DNA from: Aquimarina sp040786285
GTDB lineage: Bacteria > Bacteroidota > Bacteroidia > Flavobacteriales > Flavobacteriaceae
DNA: 64,000 nt
Direction: 5' to 3'
Assembly: GCF_040786285.1 (NCBI RefSeq)
Contig: NZ_JBFMKQ010000001.1
Location: 2,170,001 to 2,234,000 of the forward strand
Both the position numbers and the translations under genes were made by a program. Below are positions 35,856-44,694 of this stretch, piece after piece; the first letter of the stretch is position 1; each line of letters starts with the position of its first letter. Below the pieces are notes generated by a model, which searched no databases, was not told the DNA's origin, and saw only the letters and a list, made by a program, of their open reading frames with translations.

Positions 35856-37016
35856 ATGAATAAACGTCAATTAATATTGATTGCAACTACGTTGCTGCTT
35901 GTTTTCTCATTTACCAAGAAAATACAGGCTCAGAATGAAATAGATTATCAACGTTGGGAAAGAAAATCTCCTTACTTAAAAGAAGGACCATTTCGGGTAG
36001 TAACAGATTCTAATTATGCAACTTCTCCTAACATATTGGTGCATCGTCCTAGTAGTGATGCCATAGGTCCTTTTCCGATTATGTTATTTCATCAAGGAGG
36101 ACCGGGTATTGTAACACCAAGAAGTTATGACATTTTTATGCGGCATTTAGCTTCTTATGGCTATGTGGTGGTAGTGCAAGCCATTGTATTTCCTCCGAAT
36201 CCATTAAGGGATGATTTGAAACTAACTTTGGATTGGATTGAACAACAAGTTACCGATGGAGTAGAGGGATGGAGCGGGTATGCCGATACATCAAAAGTTA
36301 TTGTAGGCGGCCACTCTTTTGGTGGAGTAGTAGCTTCTACATTCATAGCTAATCAACCCGAAAGAGCGGTTGGCATCGTTTATTTTGCTTCGAATGCAGC
36401 ACCGGCACCATTACAACCATTAGGGGCTTTTGGAGGCAAAGTACTTATGATCGGAGGTACAGAGGATGAGATTGCAAGTCCTGATGGACAGAATGAAACT
36501 TTTGATAGATTTACAGGAGCTTCTTGTAAAACAAGCTTATATATAGAAGGTGCTGCTCATGGTGCGTTTGGGGTATATGATAGAGATTCTCCAGGGAGTA
36601 TTGGAAGAGAAAAAGCAACAGAGTCGATTCGTCATTTTCTCGTGAGTTTTATGGAAGCGAGTGTGAAGAATAATTTAAAAGCTACTTTGTATTTTTTTAT
36701 ACCTAACCTTCAGCCTATTACGGTAGTTGATTTTAACTCATCATGTGACCCTTTTGATCTGGCTTTTTCAGATGATAAATTAGAAAAAGTTACGGTGTAT
36801 CCTAATCCCATAATAAATACCAACCTCTATATTAATGTTAAGGATGCATTAGAGTATAGTTATGAACTACGTGACGTTATGGGTAAGATCAGAGCATCAG
36901 ATATTGGTATCACTGGTAATACCACAATAAATGTTTCAGGTTTGTCCAAAGGAATGTACTATATCATTATTAGAAAAGAGGGTAGAGAAAAAGTGATAAA
37001 ATTGCGAAAACAATAA
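35856..37016 (+). CDS. secreted alpha/beta hydrolase (PETase/dienelactone-hydrolase-like) with T9SS sorting domain
   Basis: The 386-residue protein has a signal peptide ending near AQN (residue 26) and a compact alpha/beta hydrolase core. The oxyanion region is FHQGGPGIVTP, the nucleophile motif VGGHSFGGVVAS (Ser about 154), the Asp motif GGTEDEIASP (about 205), and the His motif EGAAHGAFG (about 235). A T9SS domain starts near VYPNPI (about 310) and ends IKLRKQ. This core-plus-T9SS layout resembles Bacteroidetes polyester hydrolases, but the pocket residues have not been compared, so polyester activity is only a possibility. Confidence 0.82.
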   Translation: MNKRQLILIATTLLLVFSFTKKIQAQNEIDYQRWERKSPYLKEGPFRVVTDSNYATSPNILVHRPSSDAIGPFPIMLFHQGGPGIVTPRSYDIFMRHLASYGYVVVVQAIVFPPNPLRDDLKLTLDWIEQQVTDGVEGWSGYADTSKVIVGGHSFGGVVASTFIANQPERAVGIVYFASNAAPAPLQPLGAFGGKVLMIGGTEDEIASPDGQNETFDRFTGASCKTSLYIEGAAHGAFGVYDRDSPGSIGREKATESIRHFLVSFMEASVKNNLKATLYFFIPNLQPITVVDFNSSCDPFDLAFSDDKLEKVTVYPNPIINTNLYINVKDALEYSYELRDVMGKIRASDIGITGNTTINVSGLSKGMYYIIIRKEGREKVIKLRKQ

Positions 37017-37050
37017 CGAATTACTTCCTGTTATAAGAGGAGAGAGGTAT

Positions 37051-37096
37051 AAAACAAATACATCCAGCCACTTAATGGTTGGATGTATTTGTTTTT
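37051..37096. terminator. bidirectional terminator
   Basis: The long stem AAACAAATACATCCA / TGGATGTATTTGTTT is flanked by A and T tracts and lies between two convergent hydrolase genes. It can act on both strands. Confidence 0.92.
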
Positions 37097-37122
37097 AATT
37101 TTGGTGATTTAATACTATCGTA

Positions 37123-37971
37123 TTAAATGGTGTTAAACCATTTTAATGTTTTTGTCCAAAGAGGGTCTTTAAACTTTCTACTAAAAAAACCAAAATGACC
37201 AATTTTATTAGTAGGAACAGAAGCTAACTTGATTATTTCTAATTCTCTATCTGATTTTTCGAATAAGTCATGTATCCTTTTAATGGCTCGCTCTGTTCCG
37301 ATAGGGTCATCTTCGATACCAAGAGTTAATAGTTTAGCTTTACAATCACTATAAAAAAAATGCATGCCATTAGCTTCCATCTGTATTTTCATATCTGTTT
37401 GCTTTCTTCTATTATGCCATTGATCAATAACTCCTTTCGGAATATCTTCAAGCATTCCGAGGCTTTTCCCCGGGAAGTAACCATACAATTTTGTGATCAT
37501 CGGAAAAACGAAGTGCCATAAAAAGTAAATTTTAGTTTTATGGTTTTTTGACCAATCTTTATAATATGCAGTTTGTGCGCCAATATTTATGATACCACTG
37601 ATCTCCTTGTTTTTTTCGGTCATTCCGATTATAGTACCTCCAATACTATGACCAAGGGTAACAATTTTGTGGCGGGGAAACTCTTTTTTAGCAAAGTCAA
37701 TCACTGCAGAAAAATCTTTTTGTCCCCATTCGGTAAAAGAAGCTTTAAACCCTCTTAATTTTATAGGCCTAGACCCCGCAATGCCTCTATAATCATAAGT
37801 GATGACTTGATACCCGTTCTTGGCCATAAAGGTGGCATAATGATGATATAGCTTTTTATCAACAGCCGTGGCCGAATTGACTATTAATACTTTTTTTGTA
37901 TTAATCGATCCATTATGTTTGTATAACATACCGGATAAAGAATAACCATCAATTGTAGGGATTGGTATCAT
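37123..37971 (-). CDS. alpha/beta hydrolase (COG4757-like)
   Basis: This 282-residue protein lacks a signal peptide, so it is probably cytoplasmic. The strand-nucleophile motif TLGHSIGGTIIG (Ser about 109) is clear, with ITYDYRGIAGS before it and the likely acid and His in LGIEDDPIGTERA and KIGHFGFFS. The layout matches the predicted hydrolases of COG4757, of unknown substrate. Its start codon overlaps the stop of the upstream epimerase-like gene (ATGA), so the two are translationally coupled and may act on one substrate. Confidence 0.83.
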   Translation of the reverse strand: MIPIPTIDGYSLSGMLYKHNGSINTKKVLIVNSATAVDKKLYHHYATFMAKNGYQVITYDYRGIAGSRPIKLRGFKASFTEWGQKDFSAVIDFAKKEFPRHKIVTLGHSIGGTIIGMTEKNKEISGIINIGAQTAYYKDWSKNHKTKIYFLWHFVFPMITKLYGYFPGKSLGMLEDIPKGVIDQWHNRRKQTDMKIQMEANGMHFFYSDCKAKLLTLGIEDDPIGTERAIKRIHDLFEKSDRELEIIKLASVPTNKIGHFGFFSRKFKDPLWTKTLKWFNTI

Positions 37972-38969
37972 ATATCAGTGATATAATTATTTTGCTTAAA
38001 CCATACGATGGTTTTTTTAATGGTTTCATCAATTGACGTTTTTGGTTCATATCCTAATTCGTTTTTAGCTTTATCACCATTTAAAAATTGGCCAGCAGAC
38101 ATTACGGCTATAGCCGTATCATCGAGCAGCGGTAATTCTCCTCCGAAAAGCTTATATTTTGTCATCTTAATTTGAGAAACTAGTTTTGCTACTCCCAAAG
38201 GAACTTCTTTTGGCATTTTGTTGATACCAGCAATAGTAATAATTTTTTGCACTAAATTTTCCATAGAAATATTCTCGCCTGTAATAAGATAGCGTTCGCC
38301 AATTGTACCATGTAAACAGGCCAATAGTAACCCTGTGGCTGCATCCCCTGCATATACCACATTTCTATTTCCGTTTACATATCCTGGTAGGGTTTGATTT
38401 ACTGTATTGGTAATAATACGTCCTGTTGATGGGCCAAAATCATATTCCCCAAAAGTCATTGAGGGTATACCAATTACTATTGGGATTCCTTTTTTACCGG
38501 CTTCCTGAGCCATTTTATCCATGATCCATTTTACTTGAACATATGCAGACGTACTTTTCGGAGTAACTATATAATTTTCATTTTCGTTAGCAATATCATT
38601 TTTAGATTTTGGAATAGCAATAGATCCACCAAGATATAGTGCTTTTTTTATGTCACTTTCTCTAACGGCATCGATAAAATTGTTCATTTGATGCTTAGCT
38701 ATTTTGATTTCATCTTTAAGAGATTTAGGAATGGTAGGGTAATAGGCGCCACAGTTTAGTACATGATCAAGTTCTTTGAAAGCCTCATTTAGGCTTTCGA
38801 AATCATTCAAATCAGCTATTTTACTCTCATATTCCAGATCACTAATAGAAGAGAGGTTTGAAGTTTTTCTATGAATAACTACCAGTTTATTTTCTGGGTC
38901 ATTCAAAACTTGCTTAGAAACATGATGACCTAGCATCCCTGTTGCTCCTATAACTCCAATTTTTTTCAT
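37968..38969 (-). CDS. NAD(P)-dependent epimerase/reductase of the extended SDR type
   Basis: This 333-residue protein has the N-terminal Rossmann motif IGVIGATGMLGHHV. The catalytic Tyr-Lys pair is YVQVKWIMDKMAQ, a Tyr-x3-Lys variant in the expected place after STSA. It resembles dihydroflavonol-reductase/epimerase-like family members (VIGIPSMTFGEYDFGPSTGRII). The substrate is unknown. It overlaps the following alpha/beta hydrolase by 4 bp. Confidence 0.83.
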   Translation of the reverse strand: MKKIGVIGATGMLGHHVSKQVLNDPENKLVVIHRKTSNLSSISDLEYESKIADLNDFESLNEAFKELDHVLNCGAYYPTIPKSLKDEIKIAKHQMNNFIDAVRESDIKKALYLGGSIAIPKSKNDIANENENYIVTPKSTSAYVQVKWIMDKMAQEAGKKGIPIVIGIPSMTFGEYDFGPSTGRIITNTVNQTLPGYVNGNRNVVYAGDAATGLLLACLHGTIGERYLITGENISMENLVQKIITIAGINKMPKEVPLGVAKLVSQIKMTKYKLFGGELPLLDDTAIAVMSAGQFLNGDKAKNELGYEPKTSIDETIKKTIVWFKQNNYITDI

Positions 38970-39006
38970 ACTGTGTTTAAGATTTGATCTATCCTAGTAA
39001 AAGACA

Positions 39007-39027
39007 TAGCACCCTATCAGGATGCTA
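39007..39027 (-). terminator. weak intrinsic terminator after the SRPBCC gene
   Basis: On the minus strand TAGCATCC-tgata-GGGTGCTA forms an 8-bp stem (one G-U pair) followed by a loose T-rich run, 27 bp after the stop. Confidence 0.45.
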
Positions 39028-39053
39028 TGATACATTGCGAATAAGTATATGTT

Positions 39054-39674
39054 TTATTCTTGTTCCTGCTGCTCCTGTTCTTGTTGCTGTTGCAATTCTA
39101 GCGCTTTTTGTTTTTCTTCCTCTTGTTGTTTTTTATAACTCTCTTCACATAATTGTTTAAGTTTTGATAAACCGTTACCCCATGTTTCGCCCATGGATTC
39201 CTCCATATCGCTAAAAGCCATCATTAAATTAAATGGGTATGGCATTTCGCTTTCAAAACCCCATGTGATTTTTGTTGCATCGGCTTCTTTAGCTAATTTA
39301 ATATATCCTTTAGCTTCACTTTCATATGGAGCATAAAATTTTAAATCAGTTTCGAAAAGGTTAGGAGCTTCCATTTTGGCAATGGTTTGACTCCCTTTAC
39401 CCACGTCTTTGACTTCGCTATCCCAACTAGCAGTAGCACCTATTTCTCCGTCGGTACCTGTCATTTCTTTTTTCATAGCAGGATCAATATCATTCCATGG
39501 ACTCCATTTATCTAAATCGTCTAAACTGTTTACATTTTCCCATGCAATTTCGATAGGAGCATTAACAGTGATAGATTTTTCGTAGACTAATTCTTTAGAC
39601 ACAAAAGCTGCTGCGATTAATGCAATTGCAATAACTACGACGAATGCAAGTACTAATTTTTTTAAAACTTTCAT
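39054..39674 (-). CDS. SRPBCC-family (polyketide cyclase/START-like) membrane-anchored protein
   Basis: The start at 39674 (MKVLKKLVLAFVVVIAIAL, 206 residues) gives an immediate membrane anchor and has AAGG-type sequence just before it; a longer frame reaching 39716 looks spurious. Residues about 25-165 form an SRPBCC domain (VNAPIEIAWENVNSLDDLDKWSPWN; the middle has GSQTIAKMEAPNLFETDLKF). Such domains bind hydrophobic ligands, and no enzymatic role can be assigned. The last ~30 residues are almost all Gln and Glu, an unusual low-complexity tail. Confidence 0.8.
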   Translation of the reverse strand: MKVLKKLVLAFVVVIAIALIAAAFVSKELVYEKSITVNAPIEIAWENVNSLDDLDKWSPWNDIDPAMKKEMTGTDGEIGATASWDSEVKDVGKGSQTIAKMEAPNLFETDLKFYAPYESEAKGYIKLAKEADATKITWGFESEMPYPFNLMMAFSDMEESMGETWGNGLSKLKQLCEESYKKQQEEEKQKALELQQQQEQEQQEQE

Positions 39675-39823
39675 AAGGTTATTATTTATTAGGTTGTTTA
39701 CTGATTTGTTAACCAATAATTTACTTTTGGTTTATAGTAAATTTATTGATTTTTCTTACATCTTTCAAATTTAGTATTCAGAAGTGTGTTATTTTGTGAT
39801 CAACCAGAGGTAATAAAACTAAA

Positions 39824-39851
39824 AAATCCAACCATAAGAAGGGTTGGATTT
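39824..39851 (-). terminator. intrinsic terminator of the outer-membrane protein gene at 39880
   Basis: AAATCCAACC / GGTTGGATTT is a perfect 10-bp stem. On the minus strand it runs into TTTTT, 28 bp after the stop codon. Confidence 0.85.
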
Positions 39852-39879
39852 GATATATGCGAATTTAGAAATACTGTAT

Positions 39880-41148
39880 CTAGAAAATGCTGTATCCTAA
39901 AATAATCGATGTTATTGAGTATTTTACTTTCTCATTTCTAAATTCACTAAGTAAATCTTTATTAGTATTATGTCTGAGTTCTATACTATATTTACTTTTA
40001 TAATTATACCCGATACCAAATGCAATATTTCCTTTGCTTTTTACTCCTAATTCGGTAGGCCTTATGATATCAACATCAGTGAAGTTTTCAATTATATTAA
40101 CTTTTGAATCGAGCGCAAGATCAACGACATAAGCAGCATTTATAAAAATACTTGAAGAGTTACTAATGAACATATAATGTCGTATACCGATAGGTATTTC
40201 GATAGATTTAGATTCAATTTCAACAGTTCTAATTCTAATACTACTAGTAAATTCGTTTGGTATCCTTACCTCTTCTTGATCTAATTCAAAATATTGATAT
40301 GATGGTTCAATGAAGAACCCCCATTTTCCTTTATTGAAAGGTAGTATGTATTCTGCTTCTATACCTAAGCTAAAGTTTTGCTTACCTCCAAAATCGTAAA
40401 CTCTTTTAGTTGTAGAACTTCTTTCTTCAAATTTTAAAGATGAAATATTCATTCGGGGCCTTACGGTTAGATTGAAGTTGTTTTTGGTTTTCTTTTTTCT
40501 AAAAACTGTAACTTTAGTTTCTGGATCCCTACAGGTATTATAATCAATAAATAAGTTTACTAGTTGTTTTTTATAATACTTAAGCCCTTCTATTTTTTCA
40601 AGAGATATTTTATCACACTTTAGATTATTCCACAGTTGTTGTTTATATCTTGTGTTTTTCCCCATCTCCCCTGGTGATACTTCATAACTTTTGTAGATCA
40701 ACTGTTCGATAGGTTTGTCTTCTGTTTTATAAAAAAACTTTTTTAAAGTTGGATCTTTATATAGGTATAAATTTGTTTTTCCTTCAACAAGTACTTTTAG
40801 AAATAGTACCGCAATTTTAAAATCTGGATTCCTATCCGTACTTAAACTGCTTATTTCTTCTGTTGATTTATCAATACTAATCTGGTGTTTCTGGTATTTT
40901 GATTTACCGATGATTCCAAACTCTCTAATAGTCCTTATGGTTTCGGTTTTTGACTCAGCATCTTCAGAGGTCTTATATTCGAATTGAGTTGGATTGTTTT
41001 TCCAATCCATATTTTTAATTAAGCATTCTACTCTTTCTCCGGCATTGGTAATGAAATAACCATTTTCAAAATTAATTTGAGCTTGGCTGTAAAAACCCAG
41101 GAGGGAAATTAGTATGGTGACTAGCTGCTTATTTATAGATGTAAACAT
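39880..41148 (-). CDS. outer-membrane beta-barrel protein of unknown function, paralogue 2
   Basis: The 422-residue product has a signal peptide (to about residue 23, FYSQAQ). A region of ~180 residues with INFENGYFITNAGERVECLIKN follows, then a predicted outer-membrane barrel (about 220-422) with alternating aromatic strands (KQNFSLGIEAEYILPF, GIGYNYKSKYSIELRH, SIILGYSIF) ending in a terminal Phe. I do not recognise a named family beyond PorT-like/OmpA-barrel types. It is a tandem paralogue of the gene at 41240, with which it shares most of its sequence. Confidence 0.8.
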   Translation of the reverse strand: MFTSINKQLVTILISLLGFYSQAQINFENGYFITNAGERVECLIKNMDWKNNPTQFEYKTSEDAESKTETIRTIREFGIIGKSKYQKHQISIDKSTEEISSLSTDRNPDFKIAVLFLKVLVEGKTNLYLYKDPTLKKFFYKTEDKPIEQLIYKSYEVSPGEMGKNTRYKQQLWNNLKCDKISLEKIEGLKYYKKQLVNLFIDYNTCRDPETKVTVFRKKKTKNNFNLTVRPRMNISSLKFEERSSTTKRVYDFGGKQNFSLGIEAEYILPFNKGKWGFFIEPSYQYFELDQEEVRIPNEFTSSIRIRTVEIESKSIEIPIGIRHYMFISNSSSIFINAAYVVDLALDSKVNIIENFTDVDIIRPTELGVKSKGNIAFGIGYNYKSKYSIELRHNTNKDLLSEFRNEKVKYSITSIILGYSIF

Positions 41149-41239
41149 AATGTGTTTTCTGTTGAATTTTAGTATTAATTGTGAACTAAAAATAGTATAT
41201 CTAAGAATTTGTAAATGAATTATTTATGTAATTGATTTC

Positions 41240-42493
41240 TTAGAAAATACTGTATCCCAGAATAATTGAAGTAACAGGATATTTTACTTTACGATTTACA
41301 AAACGACTTAATAAATCCCTATTAGTATTGTATCTAAATTCTACACTATATTTGCTTTTATAATTATATCCAATACCTAACCCTAAATTTCCTTTACTCT
41401 TAATTTCTATTTCTTCTTGTCTTACAAAGTCTGGGTTAGTAAAAGTTTCTATAACATTTATTTTGGAATCTAATGTAATATCTATAATGTAAGCTCCAGT
41501 TATAAATACACTAGAGGATTTATTTACATGCATGTAGTGTCGTATACCAATAGGTAGTTCTAGTGATTTGTAATCAATATCGGCATTAAGAATTCTCACT
41601 CTGTTTATAATTCCGCCGGTTGGTATTCTCAATTCTGCATCAGATTCAAAATATTGATATGTTGGTTCAATAAACAACCCCCATTTTCCTTTATTAAAAG
41701 GTAATATATATTCTGCTTCTATACCTAAGCTAAAGTTTTGCTTACTTCCGAAATCGTAAACTCTTAAAGCCGTACTGTTTTCTTCAAATTTTAGAGAAGA
41801 AAAATTTATTCTAGGTCTAATCGTTAGATTAAAAGAGTCTTCGCTTTGATTCTTTTCAAAAACAGTAACTTCAGCATCTGGATCGTTGCAAGTATTATAA
41901 TCTACAAATAGTTTTGTTAACTGACTTTTGTAATATCTAAGAGCTTCTATTTTCTTAAGAGATATATTATCACACTTTAAAGTATTCCATAGTTGTTGCT
42001 TGTACCGCGTGTTTTTTCCTATTTCACTTGGTGATACCTTGTAACTTTTATAGATCAATTGCTCAATAGGCTTGTCTTCTGTTTTGAAGAAGAATTTTCG
42101 TAATGTTTGATCTTCATAGAGATATAAATTTGATTTTCCTTCAACAAGTACTTTTAGAAAGACAGTTACCATTTGAAATTCTGGGTTTCTATCTGTACTT
42201 AGGCTATTTATTTCTTCTGATGATTTATCTATATTGACTTGATGCTTCTGGTATTTCGACACACCGATGATTGCGAACTCTTTAATAGTTCTTATGGTTT
42301 CGGTTTTTGATTCAGCATCTTCAGAAGTTTTATATTCGAATTGAGTTGGATTGTTTTTCCAATCCATATTTTTAATTAAGCATTCTACTCTTTCTCCTGC
42401 ATTGGTAATGAAATAACCATTTTCAAATTTAATTTGGGCTTGGCTACTTAGGCCTATTAAAAGCAATAATGCAATCAGTATTTGTTTGTTCAT
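41240..42493 (-). CDS. outer-membrane beta-barrel protein of unknown function, paralogue 1
   Basis: I place the start at 42493 (MNKQILIALLLLIGLSSQAQ, 417 residues), giving a clean signal peptide; the frame open to 42541 adds 16 residues unlike the paralogue. Architecture equals that of its neighbour at 39880: an N-terminal soluble region, then a C-terminal barrel ending SIILGYSIF. The two differ most in the loop around residues 200-300. The DNA encoding the first ~80 mature residues is almost identical in the two genes, more so than the rest. Confidence 0.8.
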   Translation of the reverse strand: MNKQILIALLLLIGLSSQAQIKFENGYFITNAGERVECLIKNMDWKNNPTQFEYKTSEDAESKTETIRTIKEFAIIGVSKYQKHQVNIDKSSEEINSLSTDRNPEFQMVTVFLKVLVEGKSNLYLYEDQTLRKFFFKTEDKPIEQLIYKSYKVSPSEIGKNTRYKQQLWNTLKCDNISLKKIEALRYYKSQLTKLFVDYNTCNDPDAEVTVFEKNQSEDSFNLTIRPRINFSSLKFEENSTALRVYDFGSKQNFSLGIEAEYILPFNKGKWGLFIEPTYQYFESDAELRIPTGGIINRVRILNADIDYKSLELPIGIRHYMHVNKSSSVFITGAYIIDITLDSKINVIETFTNPDFVRQEEIEIKSKGNLGLGIGYNYKSKYSVEFRYNTNRDLLSRFVNRKVKYPVTSIILGYSIF

Positions 42494-42548
42494 TAGTTTT
42501 GGTGTATAAAATTTAGTGTTCTTTATTTTGTGGCAAAGCAAAAAAATT

Positions 42549-42571
42549 CCAGTCTCAAAAGATGAAACTGG
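42549..42571 (-). terminator. intrinsic terminator of dnaN
   Basis: On the minus strand CCAGTTTC...GAGACTGG forms a hairpin followed by AATTTTTTT, about 25 bp after the dnaN stop. Confidence 0.8.
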
Positions 42572-42596
42572 ATATTTTTTTTATGAAAATATATTT

Positions 42597-43715
42597 TTAG
42601 TTATTCAACATCACTGGCATGACGAGCATAGTAACATGTTCTCCCTCGTCTAATCCATCAACAGGAGTAAGGATTCCTGCTCTGTTTGGTAAGGACATTT
42701 CTAACTGCACGTCATCTGCATTGAGATTATTAAGCATTTCGCTTAAAAAACGTGAATTAAACCCGATCTGCATATCATCTCCCTGGTAATCACAGGTTAA
42801 TCGTTCTTCTGCTTTATTAGAATAATCGATATCCTCTGCAGATACATTTAGCTCTGCACCTGCAATTTTTAGACGAATCTGGTGTGTAGTTTTATTAGAG
42901 AAAATAGATACTCTTCGTACAGAATTTAAAAATTGAGTACGTGTTATACTTAATTTATTGGGGTTCTCTTTAGGGATAACCGCTTCATAATTTGGGTATT
43001 TCCCATCGATTAATCTACAAATCAATTGCGTTTCGTCGAAAGAAAATTTAGCGTTAGATTCATTATACTCAATCAATACTTCGCTATCACTTCCCGCCAA
43101 AATACCTTTAAGTAAATTAAGAGGTTTCTTTGGCATTATAAATTCTGCGGCCTGTGATGCTTTTATATCTTCGCGAGTATATTTTACTAACTTATGCGCA
43201 TCTGTTGCTACAAAGGTAAGCCCTTCTGTAGAGAACTGAAAAAAGACTCCGCTCATTACAGGTCTTAGATCATCATTACCGGTAGCAAAAATAGTTTTAC
43301 TAACTGCTGTAGCCAAGATGTCACCTAATAATGTTGTAGCACTTGGATCTTCTAGTTCTACAGCTTTCGGAAACTCTTCTCCATCTGCATATGCCAAGGC
43401 ATACTTACCATGATTAGAACTAATTTCTACCGTATTGTTATCTCCCGAAACAAAAGTTAAAGGTTGCTCTGGAAAAGTTTTTAATGTTTCTAATAATAAT
43501 TTAGCCGGTACTGCTATTGTTCCTTGGTCAGAGGATTCTACTTCTAATTTTGCAGACATTGTAGTCTCTAGATCTGATGCAGAAACGGTTAATGAGTTGT
43601 TATCTAATTCGAATAGAAAGTTATCTAAAATAGGCAAGGTGTTGCTGTTGTTAATTACCCCTCCTAATACTTGTAATTGCTTTAATAAGTATGAACTGGA
43701 TACTATAAATTTCAT
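42597..43715 (-). CDS. dnaN: DNA polymerase III beta subunit (sliding clamp)
   Basis: The 372-residue protein forms the dimeric ring that holds replicative polymerase on DNA. It starts MKFIVSSSYLLKQLQVLGG and keeps typical clamp segments: TVSASDLETTMSA, IAVPAKLLLETLKTFP, LTFVATDAHKLV, and the C-terminal MLVMPVMLNN corresponding to the family's closing MPMR-type motif. Length is normal. It is not next to dnaA or recF, as is common in Bacteroidetes. Confidence 0.97.
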   Translation of the reverse strand: MKFIVSSSYLLKQLQVLGGVINNSNTLPILDNFLFELDNNSLTVSASDLETTMSAKLEVESSDQGTIAVPAKLLLETLKTFPEQPLTFVSGDNNTVEISSNHGKYALAYADGEEFPKAVELEDPSATTLLGDILATAVSKTIFATGNDDLRPVMSGVFFQFSTEGLTFVATDAHKLVKYTREDIKASQAAEFIMPKKPLNLLKGILAGSDSEVLIEYNESNAKFSFDETQLICRLIDGKYPNYEAVIPKENPNKLSITRTQFLNSVRRVSIFSNKTTHQIRLKIAGAELNVSAEDIDYSNKAEERLTCDYQGDDMQIGFNSRFLSEMLNNLNADDVQLEMSLPNRAGILTPVDGLDEGEHVTMLVMPVMLNN

Positions 43716-43929
43716 CTGTTTTTCTTTATTGTTTATTAGTTGTCAGATGAAATTCGCCTCAATATACTGGAGTTAAACATTACCAGAACCATATCGGCTC
43801 ATTTCATAAGTGTGTGACTATTTTTGTACAGTTTTACGCAAATATAATTGTAATCTATAAGGATTACAGTATTCAAAAAACCATAGTTATTAACAAAGCT
43901 GCAGGAGTTATTGACTATCTTCAGTATTT

Positions 43930-43956
43930 ACGAATTGAGAATTACGAATTACGAAT
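43930..43956. repeat. dispersed low-complexity ACGAATT repeat
   Basis: The stretch acgaattgagaattacgaa and its continuation repeat ACGAATT/AATTACG units next to the DUF1572 stop. Similar strings occur at 52742-52815 inside the cobalamin riboswitch and at 60338-60372 after purB. Confidence 0.6.
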
Positions 43957-44534
43957 TATGATTTGGGGTCGTCGTTCATAAGTTTATCTGTGTAATGTGC
44001 TTTATGCTTTGGTGTAGAAAATCGTTCTTTGTTATAGGAAGCCGATTCCCCTTTTGGAATTGATAAACTCTGCCATTGCTCACTTTTAATCATTTTACCG
44101 ATAAAAACGATCTGCCCTATATGATAGGAGTAGTGTGCCAACTGCCTATTAATGGCTTCGGTAATCGAATGCTCGATATTTCTAATATACACAGGTTGGT
44201 TAATATTGGTTTCATTAACGCTTCCTAAAGCTTCAAATAAGCATTGCCATCCATCGTTCCATTTCGACATAAGCTCATCTTTTGTTTTTATATCATTTTC
44301 AAATTCTGCATCACGTTCTCGCCATTCTTTTTCACCATCTGTGGTTAAAAAGTCGGTCCAACGAGATTTCATATTTCCCCAAAGGTGTTTTGTAATCATG
44401 GCAATGCTATTACTATCCTGATTATATTGCCAAAACAAATGTTCATCAGAGAGTTGATTCATGGTCTTTTCACCCAAGGATTTATAGTATCTAAATTGTT
44501 TTTGTATTCCCTCAAGATATTCTGGTGTATTCAT
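43956..44534 (-). CDS. DinB-like DUF1572 family protein
   Basis: The 192-residue helical bundle protein has DinB-type metal His residues in TKHLWGN (about 50) and RQLAHYSYHIGQIVFIGKMI (about 133-137). The MNTPEYLEGIQKQFRYYKSLGEKTMNQLSDEHLFWQ opening matches DUF1572. Relatives include mycothiol/bacillithiol-dependent enzymes, but the activity here is unknown. It stands alone; the 240-bp gap to dnaN holds only low-complexity ACGAATT repeats. Confidence 0.85.
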   Translation of the reverse strand: MNTPEYLEGIQKQFRYYKSLGEKTMNQLSDEHLFWQYNQDSNSIAMITKHLWGNMKSRWTDFLTTDGEKEWRERDAEFENDIKTKDELMSKWNDGWQCLFEALGSVNETNINQPVYIRNIEHSITEAINRQLAHYSYHIGQIVFIGKMIKSEQWQSLSIPKGESASYNKERFSTPKHKAHYTDKLMNDDPKS

Positions 44535-44694
44535 GGGTATTTCTTTTCTTTAAAGGTAAGATTAAATCTATAATTAAATTCCAATTGAGGACAGACGCTT
44601 TATTATATTTTTATTATACTTGATAAATTAAATACCAATTAATTATCTTATTAAGATTACTATAATTTCTTAATAAACATTTATCCTGTATCGC

